The position numbers were made by a program, and so were the translations under genes. From positions 3,622,241 to 3,686,240 of the forward strand of contig OY855909.1 of NCBI GenBank assembly GCA_963693305.1: DNA of 64,000 nucleotides. The letters are read 5' to 3'. This DNA is from Meandrina meandrites. Lineage: Eukaryota; Cnidaria; Anthozoa; Scleractinia; Meandrinidae. The notes below the pieces were generated by a model. That model made no database searches. It was not told where the DNA came from and saw nothing but the letters and a program-made list of their open reading frames with translations. This document shows, one piece after another, positions 15,401 through 25,255 of the stretch; position 1 is the stretch's first letter; each line of letters begins with the position of its first letter.

Positions 15401-18400
15401 TCTGCTGTAAAAGATTTTGTCTTGTTTATGAAATCGGTTTATTTTACAGTGCATTTTGGTTGTTTTTTTAGTAATTTGTCGATGTTGTATCGGAGAGCTC
15501 GAACAGATTCTTTTTCTCTTAAAATAAGTGCATTAAAATTCAAAAGCAAACGTGTTCTTTTTGAAGACGCATTGTTCTTTTCTGATCTCATCATTACAGC
15601 ATGGAATGTACTTACCATAATGACCTCCCTTGTTTTAATCGGAACACCTTCGGAAATCTCAAACTTTAAACTTTTCCGATAATTTTATGTCCAAGAATTC
15701 AGCGGAGATTTAGATCTTCACGATCTTATGATTTGATTTCTCTAATTGTCTTTGTGTTAATTTACGACGAAGCTCATGTCAAAAAGGTCATTTGGTCATC
15801 TTGTTATAAACCGCAGTAGCATTTATTTGTTGAACATGTGTGTTTATTCACTCTCTTTCTTTTGCAATCTGTAGGTCTCCAATGTGGACTACTCTTGTCT
15901 CCCTGGAAATGTAGACCTTGAAGTTACTCCTAGTGATGACCCCACCCATGCACTTCCGGGCTTTTCACTGATCACCAGCATTTCATCCTTTGACAACACC
16001 ACGGTAAGAAAACAAAGCCTCTCAAAGACATTTTCCCATCCTGGTCTACTGCATGCATTTGAAGCTGAAGGTACTTCGCCATCACACAGTTTACTTGCGG
16101 CAAGAAGACCAAGCATCTCAAGAGTCAGTTCTTGTCCTCCAGCAATCCAAGCCAGCAGTGAAGAAACAGAGCCTACTGAAAGACAAAAAAGATATGCTCC
16201 CTGCCCCAGTACAGGTGCGAACATGCCCCACCCTTCATTACCAAGCAGACAGGAATTGCCAATCTTTATGACTGATGTAGAAAGCCCTGCAACAGAGAAT
16301 TCTGAAGAGATGGTTGATAGTGATGGGAGTAGCAATGATGGAAGTGGTACAGACGATGGTGGTGCTGAAGCCATGGCAATGAGGTCTCTTGCTAAGCACT
16401 TTTCTACATCCGTTCCACAAAGTAGTGTTGCTAGTGTTCCACCTGTTGCGGAGACACAGCCGGAGATGTTGTCTGCGATTTCTGATGCTGACATTCGTCT
16501 TGATAATGAAGAAGACAGTGACCAGTTATCAGAATGTGGCTCATCTTCATACATCAAACTGGGCACAGCAACATCCACGCCTTCAGAGTACACCAAGGCT
16601 TCACAACCTGTACATCATAAAGAAATGAAACCAGAAAAATCGAGAGCTGGGTCATATGTACAACTATCCACTGCAGCGCAAGGTAGCATGCCACAAGATC
16701 AAGCGAAAGGTTCGAACATTTTACACAGTTCAATAACAGTTCACAGCACAGTTGGTGGCCCTCGTGTTCCTGCTGCATCATTGCAGTCTCCTGCGGGTAA
16801 CGAAGCAGCTACAAGATGCAGTTCTTCAGAACCCTGTAGTCAGGATTCTGAACATCAAACACCGCTGAACACAGAAATGTCTCCTTATCAGAAGCACCCA
16901 AAAATGAAAGAAACATCTCATGATTTCAAAGATGTAGGGTTTGTTAGTTCTCCATGCAAATCACCAGATGAACTCTTGGGCTCACTTTCCAGTGGCAGAA
17001 TTCAGAAAGACATGGGATCTCTTGCACTTACAGCACCCTCACTTACAGAGCTCTTGCCTGACATTGAGGATGGGTCCTTTGAAGAAAGATCCTCTCCGCT
17101 GATTACTGACCTACAGGAAGAAAGTGAAAATGACCACCCTGATTTTCGAGGTTTTGCAGAATTGAGTCTGGGAAAATTTTCCCATCCAATAAGCAATGTC
17201 GGCTTGGAGCTCAACGAGATTTCAGAACAGCCATCTATCCCAGAAGAGGAACATTCACAGCCGTGTGCAGATGTGGAGCAAGACAGTGCAAAGGTGTCTT
17301 CGGACTATATTAACAATCAGCCACCCCGTGAACACAGTCGGCAAGAGGAAAGCACTTTATCGGAAGATAGCCAATTGAGCTTGGGTGCATTTTCCCACCC
17401 AACTAGCAATGTCGGCTTAGATTTCAACACAATGTCAGAACAGTCATTTTCTGTCCCTGAAGAGGACCATTCCCATTACAGTTCACAGCCTTGTGTAGAT
17501 ATGGAGATGGACAACTCAAAGGTGTCTAAGGGCTTCATCAGCAACGAAGAACTTGATGAACACAGTCAGCAGGAGAACGTAACTTTATCAGAAGAGAGCC
17601 AATTGAGCCTGGGTAAACTTTCTCATCCATTGAGCTTAGGGCTCACCATGATGCCAGAAGGGTCACACCCAGTCTTTGAAGAAGAACACTCCCATTACAG
17701 TGCACAGGCTTGCGACGATTTGGAGCTGGACGGTGCAAAGGTGTGCACAGACTACATCAGCCATCGCGAGCTCCATGGACTCAACAGACAAGAGGACAGC
17801 ACTTTACCAGAAGAGAACCAAGGTGTTAACAACTCTCCAGTTCTTGATCCCTTCGGATTTTATCGCAACACGTCAACCAGCCTTAATCTTTCAATGACTG
17901 TGGAAGAGAGTGACCAAGAGAATGAAGATGCTGCCATAAACAGTGACATTGAACCTGACTCATCATGTGGGCCTGTGGGGTATTCTCCCTTCTTGATGTT
18001 TGACCAAGGGCAAGAGAACCTCGAAATGAAGGAATTTTCCTTGAATAATCTCTCAAAGGAAAATCTAAAATCGACCAGGTTTCCTGTTTTCAATGACGAT
18101 CACTTCTTAACCCAAGAGATTAGTTCCCTTTGTTCAAATCAACTGGATGATGCACTCAGTGAAGATGGTTGTTCTCTTAACGGCGACCAGGAAGCTGAAG
18201 GTGGTACTCAAGGAACCATTTGGGTAGATCCCGGTTACAAGGAAATGGGTGGTCGTAAAGGTAAATTTTAAAGTGATATGTTACTCCTGAAAAGACTCCA
18301 CTCCTCATGTCTTCCCAGATGTTGTTGAATATCTTTATGCTCTGACGGGTTTATATTAAATAATCAAATCATTTATCCGGTTAGAAGTCTGAAATTCAAA

Positions 18401-21400
18401 CGGGTTTTTTTTCCCGTTCCATTGGTGTTTTACTAATTTTATCAACTTTGCAACACCAAAGCTACCAGTCGTGAATTCGTTTTGTGTGCTATTTTTGTCA
18501 TCTAGGTAAAAATTAACCATTATTCCATGAGAGCGCATTGGATATGAGGTGGTAGATAGCCGAACGTGGTGCGTAGCGCTGAGTTGGTTATAACTATCTT
18601 ATATCCAACAAGCGCGAGTGGAATAACTGTTTTATTAAAAACACCCAAAGAATTGCAATATTTGAGTTCCGCGACTGTTCTTTCGACGCGTACACCTACC
18701 ATATTTGTGGTCCATGGTATGTGAGGCCAGATACCATGGCCTGTTAACCAATCAAAACTCAGGAATTTCAATATACCATGCATGGCCAGTTTTTAATAAA
18801 GAATGCTATATTTTAGCTTAAAGGACTGATCTTACCATATATCATTGTACAGAAATTAATGGTTCGACAGCTGGGACTTCAGATGGAAATTACATTGACA
18901 AAGGAGAGCAGCTTGTGAGAAAGGCAGATGGCCACAGTGCAGGTGAATCATTACAAGAGCAAGCTCCTAATAGACCTCCTAAGGAAGAAGAACAAGAAGA
19001 GTCTATAGCCTCTCTTAGCCGCTCTTCATCATCAGAAGGAATCTGGCCCTCTTCTGACGCTGTGAAAAGAGGATATCAACAAAGAACATCAACAATTGGT
19101 AAGACCGGCAACGTTTTGCTTAGTCCTTTATCAGTAGGATGTTCATTGTTGTATACCATTGTTTCTTGCTATGGGTTTTCGTCAATTTTTGACACTTTAA
19201 CCATCTAACAATGTGTATGACCCAGGGGAGGTACTCGAGATTTTAAGTGACGGGGATGATCGAATGGGAGCAAAAATCAAGACCCCAAAAAAACCCTTGG
19301 GCTTCCAACAAAACAAAAAATTTCTGACCGTAAAAATTTAAAAAAGATTTAAAACATTAGAAATTGAATGTTTGTGTTTGTTTCTTCATCATATCATCTG
19401 AATACTCTTTCTTTCATCTGTTTTAACAATACTAGAGACATGCAAGAACACTCAGCCTAGGTCAGTAATACCCAAAAACATCCCTACTAAAATCAAGCCA
19501 CCCCAAAAACATATTTGCCAAATGTTCCTATCCAAAAAAATCCCGGAATCGAAAGTTTCAAACCCAAAAAATCCTTCTATCATCCCCGTCACTTCAAAAC
19601 CCCGAGTACCCCCCCCCCACCCCACCCCTGGGGAGTATGATCGATTCCTTCAGTAGTGTCTTTGTTGCATTTTTGCCGTAGTTTGTGGAATTGTTCTAAA
19701 TGTGTAAACATGCCCTTTTCAAGTTAAATTAAAATAACCTGAATTAAAATGCTGTCGTCACCTTTACACCAGATTCCTGCTCCTCCTTGGGAGACAAAGC
19801 CACAACTTTGGACATGAACAAGATTCCTCGTCAGCTTCGAATTCCTTTTGAGCAGTTGCAGTTGGAAGGATTACTTGGCAGGGTGAGACATCACACAGGT
19901 CGTCACGGTCGGCACGTTCACACGAGGAAACTTGTCCTCCTTACACAAGGGGAAAAGTAGTTTCGTGTGTTCCAAGTTTTATTTGAGGGGACAAGTTATA
20001 GCATCTTGTCGCTTCAATTCAAACCAGTTAAAATTTGTGCGGCAAAATTGATGCTGGGTAAATAACAGATTTTGTCTCATTGGCTGTTTGTTTTCACTGT
20101 CTACAGGGGCAATTTGGTGAAGTAAGGAAAGCAACTATTGTCTCCACAGAATGTTGGACGAATCCAAAGGTAATATCACCAATGGGTTATTACTTGGCTA
20201 TGTACAGACTACTCTGCCTTTTGGCGTGGGTTTCTGTCGTTTGAAGCTTTAATGTTATCGCATTGGTGATCACAACACTAAGAAATTTCCTACCAGTGTA
20301 AGAAAATAGTGTTGTATAACAGACTGGATTTTGTAATATTGACTCCAATTCTGTAAGTGTTAGAGGCTTAATAAAGCAAAGGACCCTTTTGGTGCCGTAA
20401 CTTATAGATCAGATGTACTAGTAACTACCGAGCTTTAGTTTCTAAATGTAGAAAGGATTATTGTCAATCAATGATTAAATGGTGTTATAAATAATCTTGA
20501 ACATAGGAAAACGTTATGAACATTATCATCATTTTCATCATACAAAAGTCAACTTGAAAATGTCACGCAATAGAGGCATTTTTTACAGCAATTATTTTCC
20601 CTTAGAAAGAGGACGTGGCTGTGAAACTATTGAGAGAGACCGCATCAGCAAAGGATTCCAGTGACTTTATCAAAGAAGTTCAAACTATGATTGAGTTGGA
20701 ATCAAAACAGCAATGTACATACATAATCAAATTGCGTGGGGTCTCCAAAGGTATGCTAAAATTATTTTGTGATTTACTCTTGGCAATTGTTACTTTATAT
20801 TTCAATAAAATGCAGTGATAAGTCAAATAAGCTTTTCTAGTTTGCTATCTCGGCTCTGGATACCAAGGAAATGACATAAGGCCAACAAATCACAATTTGG
20901 CATCGGAAATTATTTATCCAACATACTGACGGCTTGTAGACCTGATTCCTGACCTCGTGTTACGTGTGGTATCTTGTGTCAAGAAAAATAATTGATTAAT
21001 TATAAGATTTTGTCGTATTTTAGATCCAAGAGGAAGACTTCTGTTGGTAACAGAGCTCGCTCCGTTGGGATCGCTGCGAGCTTATTTGCCTAAAAACAAG
21101 GTGGGTTCAATTATTGAACATCAAAATTGAGTAGTATAGTGGGCATTGGGCTGCCCTCTTTTTATGGTTTTAATTAACTTTTTGTGGAAACATTATCAAT
21201 TTTGATGTCATAGGTATTTTCTGTCTGCTGCAGTTTTGCAAAGAATTTTATCAAATTATCTAGTTTCTATGCGGAAATGATTGCTGCTATTTTGCATTCA
21301 CTCAAGATCATCGACAGCCCATTGTGTTAAACTCTAAGCCATCGCCTTTTACTGCTAATGCAAATAATTTCCATTACCCATATGTGATATGGCGCTATGC

Positions 21401-23893
21401 GTTTTGAAAGTTGTGTCACTTATTTAATTCGTAAACTGTATTTTTAAAAATGTGTAACGATAATATTTCCTCCGTAACTATATTTCAGGAAATTCTTCGA
21501 GTACCACAACTCCTTGATTTCTGCATGCAAATTTGCATGGGAATGCGATACTTGGTATGTTTTGCAAAAGTTTTGGTGTCTAGTTCTATTTTTTTATACA
21601 AGTTAGAATTAAGCACGTTTTAATTTTTTTTCTTCAAAGTCTATAAATAATTATTGATACTGAGCAAAAAAAAAATCTTTTGAATTTGTTAGACTTCATG
21701 TAGTAGAGTAATTATTTGTCCTTCTTTTCCTTGTTAAAGGAAGCTAACGATGCATGCTATTATTATCATTTTTTGCACCTTAATTTACCTCATTGTTAGT
21801 AAAAGTTTCGTTATTTTTATACAGCATCACAGCATCGTTATTTTAAGGCACTTTCATTTCCAGTAAAGTTACATGTCATCTACCTCACCGTGAGAGTCAG
21901 TCGACACATCGAATGTTTTTAGATTTGTCAATGTAGCGAGCGTTATCTCCAAAGTGATAGCTCACTTCACTACTTTTTTGTGCAAGATGTTCATCACCTT
22001 TCTGTCTTCACATTTGCTCCTCGTCTGTTGTTGGAGGTTGTAATTTGTGTTGTGAAAAGCGCAGGTTGTTATGGAAATTATTAAGCATCAAATTAATGCA
22101 TCCAACCGTGTACCACAGGGAAATTCGCGTCAATCAAATGTATGTAAGCACAACTTTTCGAAACTTCACGTTAATTTTATAACGCATAGATTTTGTTCGT
22201 GTTGTTAAAATGCTTTGTTGTATATCCTATAATAAAGTAAAATTTAGAATTTGCTCTTTTTTTTAAGGAAAATCAATCATTATTACATAAAGACCTTGCT
22301 GCAAGGAACATCCTGGTGATGAGAGAGGATCTTGTGAAGATCAGCGATTTTGGTTTGTCCAGATTACAGGAATACTACAAAATTCAGGAAGCCAGTAAAG
22401 TTCCAATAAAGTGGTATTTATCCAAGCTTTTTTTTCTCAGGACTTCATCTTAAGAAAAAGTCTGACTCTCTTTTTTGAGACCTTGTCCAAAAGTGGCTGC
22501 CATTGTTTTGTGTTGCCTGGTCAAGTTTCTTCAAACAGTCTCATCGGCGTAACAACAGTTAGCAGTGGCAATATATTGCGTAGGAACTCAAGTGGATCAC
22601 ACAGTGTCAGCCTTGACAAGATATCTCATTACCCGTGAAAGAGTCGGAAATTTGGTATAGAAAACATCAGTAAAACATTGACCAGTTAGTTTTCAGACTT
22701 CAAAGACGGGCAACAGCTTAAGAAAAGAACTATTTTCCGCTAAAGCCACTAAGTTCCATGTTTTATGTCCAAAGGTTTCATCTATTCATTGTCTTCAAAA
22801 TGCTCAGCATTGTTAATAATTTGCGTCAATATTATTTTTTGTGCTTATTGCACCAAATTCCAGGTATGCCTTGGAAAGCTTACTTAAGCATCAATTCACA
22901 ACGAAAAGTGACGTTTGGAGCTTCGGAGTAACAATGTGGGAGATATTTACCTATGGAGGCAGTCCATATGGTAACATGGAATCTCATGAGGTGAGGGCAA
23001 GTAACGTCGTGTTTTTAATTTATGAGTCTGAGTATGAAAACCTGGTGAACTGTGTGATCTTTCATGGTTCTGTTTGTTATGATGTGCAAGGGGGCTCAAC
23101 GTTATTAGACGTATGTGAAAATTCAGATTAAAATAATTGACTGATTTTTCGTCTGTTCATTATCCTGTACAAGGTGGTGCTGGCTGTAAGTCTGAGTGTG
23201 CTCCCCTATGGATGAATGTTCATTCAAATGAAAGCAGCTGATCAGTAATTCTGTATAAGGTGGACGGGGTGGTTCTAACTTTTAATTCTCTGCATAAAGT
23301 CCACGCGTGTGACCATTCAAATGAAAGCTATTGAGTAGTACTTTCATGTGGTACTGTTTATTATGCTGCACAAGGTAGTTCTAACTTTGAAGTTTGTGGA
23401 TAAAACCCTAGTGTGTGACCATTCAAATGAAAGCTTTTGAGCAGTACTTTCATGTGGTACTGTTTATTATGCTGCACAAGGTAGTTCTAACTTTGAAGTT
23501 TGTGGATAAAACCCTAGTGTGTGACCATTCAAATGAAAGCTTTTGAGCAGTACCTTCATGTGGTACTGTTTATTATGCTGCACAAAGTAGTTCTAACTTT
23601 TAAGTCTGTGGATGAAACCCTAGTGTTTGACCATTCAAATGAAAGCTGTTGAATAGTACTTTCACGTGGTAAAACCCTAGTATAGGTTCAATAATTTAAT
23701 TTTTTATTACCCACAGCTTCCTAAATTTCTCGAGGAAGGAAATCGACTCTCGTGCCCAGAAGAGTGCCCAAAGCAGGTCCACAACGCCATGCTTAGTTGC
23801 TGGTTAAAAGACGTGTCAAAAAGACCAACCTTCTATCTACTGGAAACCACTTACCTGGCAAAACTGCTGCAGGACTATCCTATTGATAACTGA
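435..23893 (+). CDS. JAK: Janus kinase (FERM-SH2-pseudokinase-tyrosine kinase) with a very long inter-kinase linker
   Basis: Non-receptor tyrosine kinase that in other animals binds cytokine receptors and phosphorylates STATs. The 30 exons are 435-605, 3277-3498, 3951-4090, 4356-4548, 5480-5566, 5951-6052, 6173-6272, 6757-6799, 7355-7592, 8104-8152, 8693-8811, 8966-9070, 9414-9571, 10169-10253, 10625-10761, 11700-11850, 13046-13089, 13449-13509, 13902-13953, 14861-14988, 15875-18260, 18853-19098, 19773-19882, 20107-20169, 20606-20750, 21024-21100, 21489-21554, 22268-22413, 22864-22990 and 23717-23893. All phases agree (1975 aa; vertebrate JAKs are about 1130-1190). FERM-like residues 1-352; SH2 353-432 with GSFLLR; pseudokinase about 449-752; kinase 1673-1975 with GRGQFGEV, VAVK (K1737), [11 protein letters not shown] and tandem activation-loop tyrosines Y1862-Y1863 in EYYK, a JAK hallmark. 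HRD reads HKD. An upstream in-frame stop at 420 supports the start. The family call is firm; individual boundaries are hand-made. Confidence 0.9.
606..3276 (+). other. JAK intron 1
   Basis: This 2.67-kb intron has a GTAAGT donor and a TTACAG acceptor. Apart from the inverted-repeat element at 2368-3107 I see only AT-rich single-copy-looking sequence. Small open frames at 1064-1327 and 1475-1675 show no family resemblance. Confidence 0.6.
2368..3107. mobile_element. MITE-like element with an internal tandem duplication (JAK intron 1)
   Basis: The left end begins GGATAATGCTATCCACTGG and the right end is its imperfect inverse, finishing CATTATCC. An inner inverted pair follows: TTAAGACGGAATCC near 2427 and GGAGTCCGTCTTAA near 3044. 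Between them a segment of about 205 bp starting TACCAAAATTATTTACACC occurs twice in direct orientation, near 2472 and 2678. There is no coding capacity. It looks like a non-autonomous DNA transposon. Confidence 0.65.
4782..5391. mobile_element. TTAA-flanked MITE (JAK intron 4)
   Basis: Terminal inverted repeats AGGGGCACTGTCAC and GTGACAGTGTCCCT are flanked on both sides by TTAA (4778-4781 and 5392-5395). A TTAA duplication is typical of piggyBac and Kolobok transposons. The 610-bp body has no transposase and carries a nested retroposon at 4901-5108. Confidence 0.75.
4901..5108. mobile_element. Short retroposed fragment with a 15-bp target duplication, nested in a MITE
   Basis: TAATACCAGTGTTCT occurs at 4886-4900 and again at 5109-5123, directly flanking a 208-bp insert. 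A perfect 15-bp duplication fits target-primed insertion. The minus strand of the insert reads ATGTCGCCGAAACGTCGG, which resembles the C-terminal coding ends of Penelope-like elements; that family call is tentative. Confidence 0.6.
6457..6710 (+). mobile_element. tRNA-derived SINE, copy 1 (JAK intron 7)
   Basis: An A-box-like GGTGGCCAAATGGACAG and B-box-like GGGTTCAAGCC are followed by TTGTGTTCTTGGGGAAGAC, CACCCAGGTGTATAAATGGG and GCGATGGACTAGCGTCCCATC. A second copy of the same family lies at 60630-60905. Confidence 0.7.
6930..7290. repeat. Pair of strong palindromes (JAK intron 8)
   Basis: The first palindrome, about 6940-7090, pairs around AAGCACGCTGC and GCAGCGTGCTT-like sequence rich in GCGCGC. 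The second, about 7110-7260, pairs GCATTGTTGAGTTATATAAG with CTTATATAACTCAACAATGC around a centre of GAAGCAC/GTGCTTC. This looks like a foldback-type MITE or two adjacent ones. Confidence 0.6.
8344..8509. mobile_element. Short MITE, copy 1 (JAK intron 10)
   Basis: It starts TCCAGAAAACCACCCC and ends GGTATGGATATTCTCTGGA, an imperfect terminal inverted repeat, around the internal stretch GGCTTAACTGGAAATTCCAG. The copy at 61011-61185 is the same sequence in the opposite orientation. Confidence 0.65.
9899..10135 (+). mobile_element. tRNA-derived SINE (JAK intron 13)
   Basis: The head GGGATGGCGCAGTGGTGAGAG is an RNA polymerase III A box and GGTTCGATTCC at about 9951 is a canonical B box, at normal tRNA spacing. 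A non-tRNA body follows (TTTTCCTCCCTCCAC, AACACTTCTAAATTCCA). It is not an intact tRNA gene, because the tRNA-like head runs straight into the SINE body. Confidence 0.75.
11911..12215. repeat. Two adjacent palindromic elements (JAK intron 16)
   Basis: The first element, 11911-12060, has arms TTTATACCATGCCATAGAAA and TTTCTATGGCATGGTATAAA, which are perfect inverse copies. The second, about 12075-12215, has arms containing ATTTTCTTGGTATACACAC and GTGTGTATACCGAGAAAAT. Neither has coding capacity. They resemble MITEs inserted next to each other. Confidence 0.65.
12550..12655. repeat. Short inverted repeat around TACTGGGG ... CCCCAGTA
   Basis: The arms TACTGGGGAATATTGGCCC and GGGCCAATCTACCCCAGTA face each other about 100 bp apart. 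A related arrangement (ACTGGGATAATTTCAGCCC and GGGCCGATATTGTCCCAGT) lies at about 50257-50333. Confidence 0.5.
14320..14405 (-). mobile_element. tRNA-derived SINE fragment, minus strand
   Basis: Read on the minus strand it contains ACCAGTATCTGGGAGGCC and the B box GGGTTCGATTCCC, followed by TTTTTCTTTGTCCCACACTC. The same family occurs on the plus strand at 15240-15340 in a neighbouring intron. Confidence 0.65.
15240..15340 (+). mobile_element. tRNA-derived SINE fragment, plus strand
   Basis: GCAGCTCAGAGGTTAGAGC matches an A box and GGGTTCGATTCCTG a B box, followed by TTTTTCTTTGCCCCACGCTC. It matches the minus-strand copy at 14320-14405. Only the head and a short body are evident. Confidence 0.65.
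15875..18260 (+). other. JAK: Giant JAK exon encoding the disordered JH2-JH1 linker with three tandem repeats
   Basis: This exon is 2386 nt (residues 796-1591), entered at phase 0 and left at phase 1 through GTAAAT. The product is rich in Ser, Glu, Asp, Pro, Thr and Gln with no recognised domain. Residues about 1224-1445 (17159-17822) hold three copies of a 71-76-residue unit. Each starts LSLG..SHP, continues with (E/D)HS, a Cys-containing acidic stretch and a KV...I motif, and ends TL.E(E/D).Q or a close variant. Tyrosines occur in YIKL, YVQL, YINN and YISH. The long minus-strand open frame beneath it (15889-16596) is a shadow. Confidence 0.85.
19221..19634. mobile_element. MITE with GTATGA duplication (JAK intron 22)
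   Basis: The left end reads CCCAGGGGAGGTACTCGAG...GTGACGGGGATGATCGA and the right end is its imperfect inverse, TCATCCCCGTCAC...GAGTACCCCCCC. GTATGA stands on both sides (19215-19220 and 19635-19640), consistent with a target duplication. The body has poly-A and poly-C stretches and no coding capacity. Confidence 0.65.
23205..23690 (+). repeat. 106-bp tandem repeat in the last JAK intron
   Basis: The core GACCATTCAAATGAAAGC begins at 23311, 23417, 23523 and 23629, exactly 106 bp apart each time. A more degenerate unit precedes the array near 23221. The two middle units are nearly identical, which suggests recent unequal exchange. Diverged units of the same family lie at about 26340-26540. 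Confidence 0.85.
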
Positions 23894-25187
23894 TGAAAGA
23901 ATATCATAATTGTCATATGGGAGTTGTTGCATGCTGTGGGTTTGCCCCTTTTTTATTAAAACAAAAACTAGCATGATAATTGCTATTACATCAGTACCAC
24001 CACAGTGGAAGGTGTGCTGGCCTGATGGTTATAGAAACTTTGAGGGCAATCGGACAAACTGCTGGCAGGTAACCTGTCATGACCTTACCTAGCATCCCAT
24101 TGAGGGGGGTGGGGGGAGCAATAATTCTAGTTACCTCAAGCTTTGGGAACTGCGTTGTGTGGGTTTCTGGGCCCATGGGGGGACGTGTCTTAATCCGGAA
24201 GCGAGTAAGGTGCAGTCTTTTCAGCCCCCTCCTTAACATTCCTACTCTTGAACCGATTCTCGCTCACTGTGTTACCCTCACTGGGAAGTCCAGAACTGAC
24301 ACTACAAAAGCTCCCTCGTCTCCCCTACATTAAACTAACACAAATATGATAAGCATCGGGGTTCGTAAAATGTTCATCGCGTATTTGGTAACGTTAGGTC
24401 AATTCCTTTCCTGGTGAAATGATTGGCTATACAAAGGATGTTTATTGTTTATTGTATTCAGGAGTTCATTTTATCCCTGTAGTTTATCCTATAAGAGAAA
24501 TAACTTCATTACCTATCGCTCTTAGTGTGTAGTTTTGTTAAAGTTTCGTCTTCAAGTTGTTTAATCGTTTGAAAAACTTGTTATAGGGTCAATTATGTCT
24601 CTAGCCTTTCTATAAGTCAGTCAAGTATAACATTAAGTGTTTTACAAATTGTTTTGTAGTAGAAATTATCTTTATATAAGCTTAACTGGTGGAAATACAT
24701 AATCTTCTTTAATAGCCAGAAATATTTTTCGAGTGCAAGTGGTTAGCAACAGGCTATCATTATTAAGTAGTTTTCTAAAAACAAAAAAATATCATTTACA
24801 TTCGTTTTTACTGTGAAACGCAACAAGAAAGTAAAGAAATTAAAGTTTGCTGTACGATAAAATTGCTCTCACTCGCTCCTATGATGTAGGTGAACGCCTT
24901 ATTATTGGAAACTAACGTTCCATGAAATTTACGCCATTTTCAAAGATTTGCGGGATAAATTCAGCTCAGCTGAAGTTTAATCTCTGCGTTCCGAATTTTC
25001 ATTTCCGTGATTCTTGTTTCTTGATGTCAACCACGATTTATCATTTACAAGATTTCAAAATTCCCCCGTTGTTACAAGTTTCCTTGTGACCTGGTTCCCA
25101 CTTGCGTTTATTTCCTTTATCAAAATATATTACCTCACTCACGCTAATTTTCTATATTTCGAACAATTTTGCTCTTTCATTTAAGTC

Positions 25188-25255
25188 TAGCCTGCGTTGC
25201 AGATGAACTAAACCCCAGTACAGTCCGGAGTTTAGTTTGTCTGCAACGCAGGCTA
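25188..25255. mobile_element. 68-bp micro-palindrome with a 9-bp target duplication
   Basis: The arms TAGCCTGCGTTGCAGA and TCTGCAACGCAGGCTA are a perfect inverse pair, extended imperfectly by GAACTAAAC/TTTAGTTTG. ATTTAAGTC occurs immediately on both sides (25179-25187 and 25256-25264). A 9-bp duplication is typical of Mutator-like transposons. Confidence 0.75.

Noticed and set aside
15889..16596. 235-codon minus-strand open frame
   Set aside because: It is the shadow of the in-phase JAK linker exon and resembles no family.
22411..22638. 75-codon frame between the last kinase exons
   Set aside because: It lies in the intron between 22413 and 22864; joining those exons restores the KWYALESL segment exactly.
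23205..23690. Regularly spaced repeats considered as a CRISPR-like array
   Set aside because: Units are contiguous 106-bp copies without variable spacers, and the context is a eukaryotic intron.
24079..24333. 84-codon plus-strand frame downstream of JAK
   Set aside because: No domain; the region has faint likeness to the SINE tail (ACCTAGCATCCCATT), so it is probably decayed repeat.
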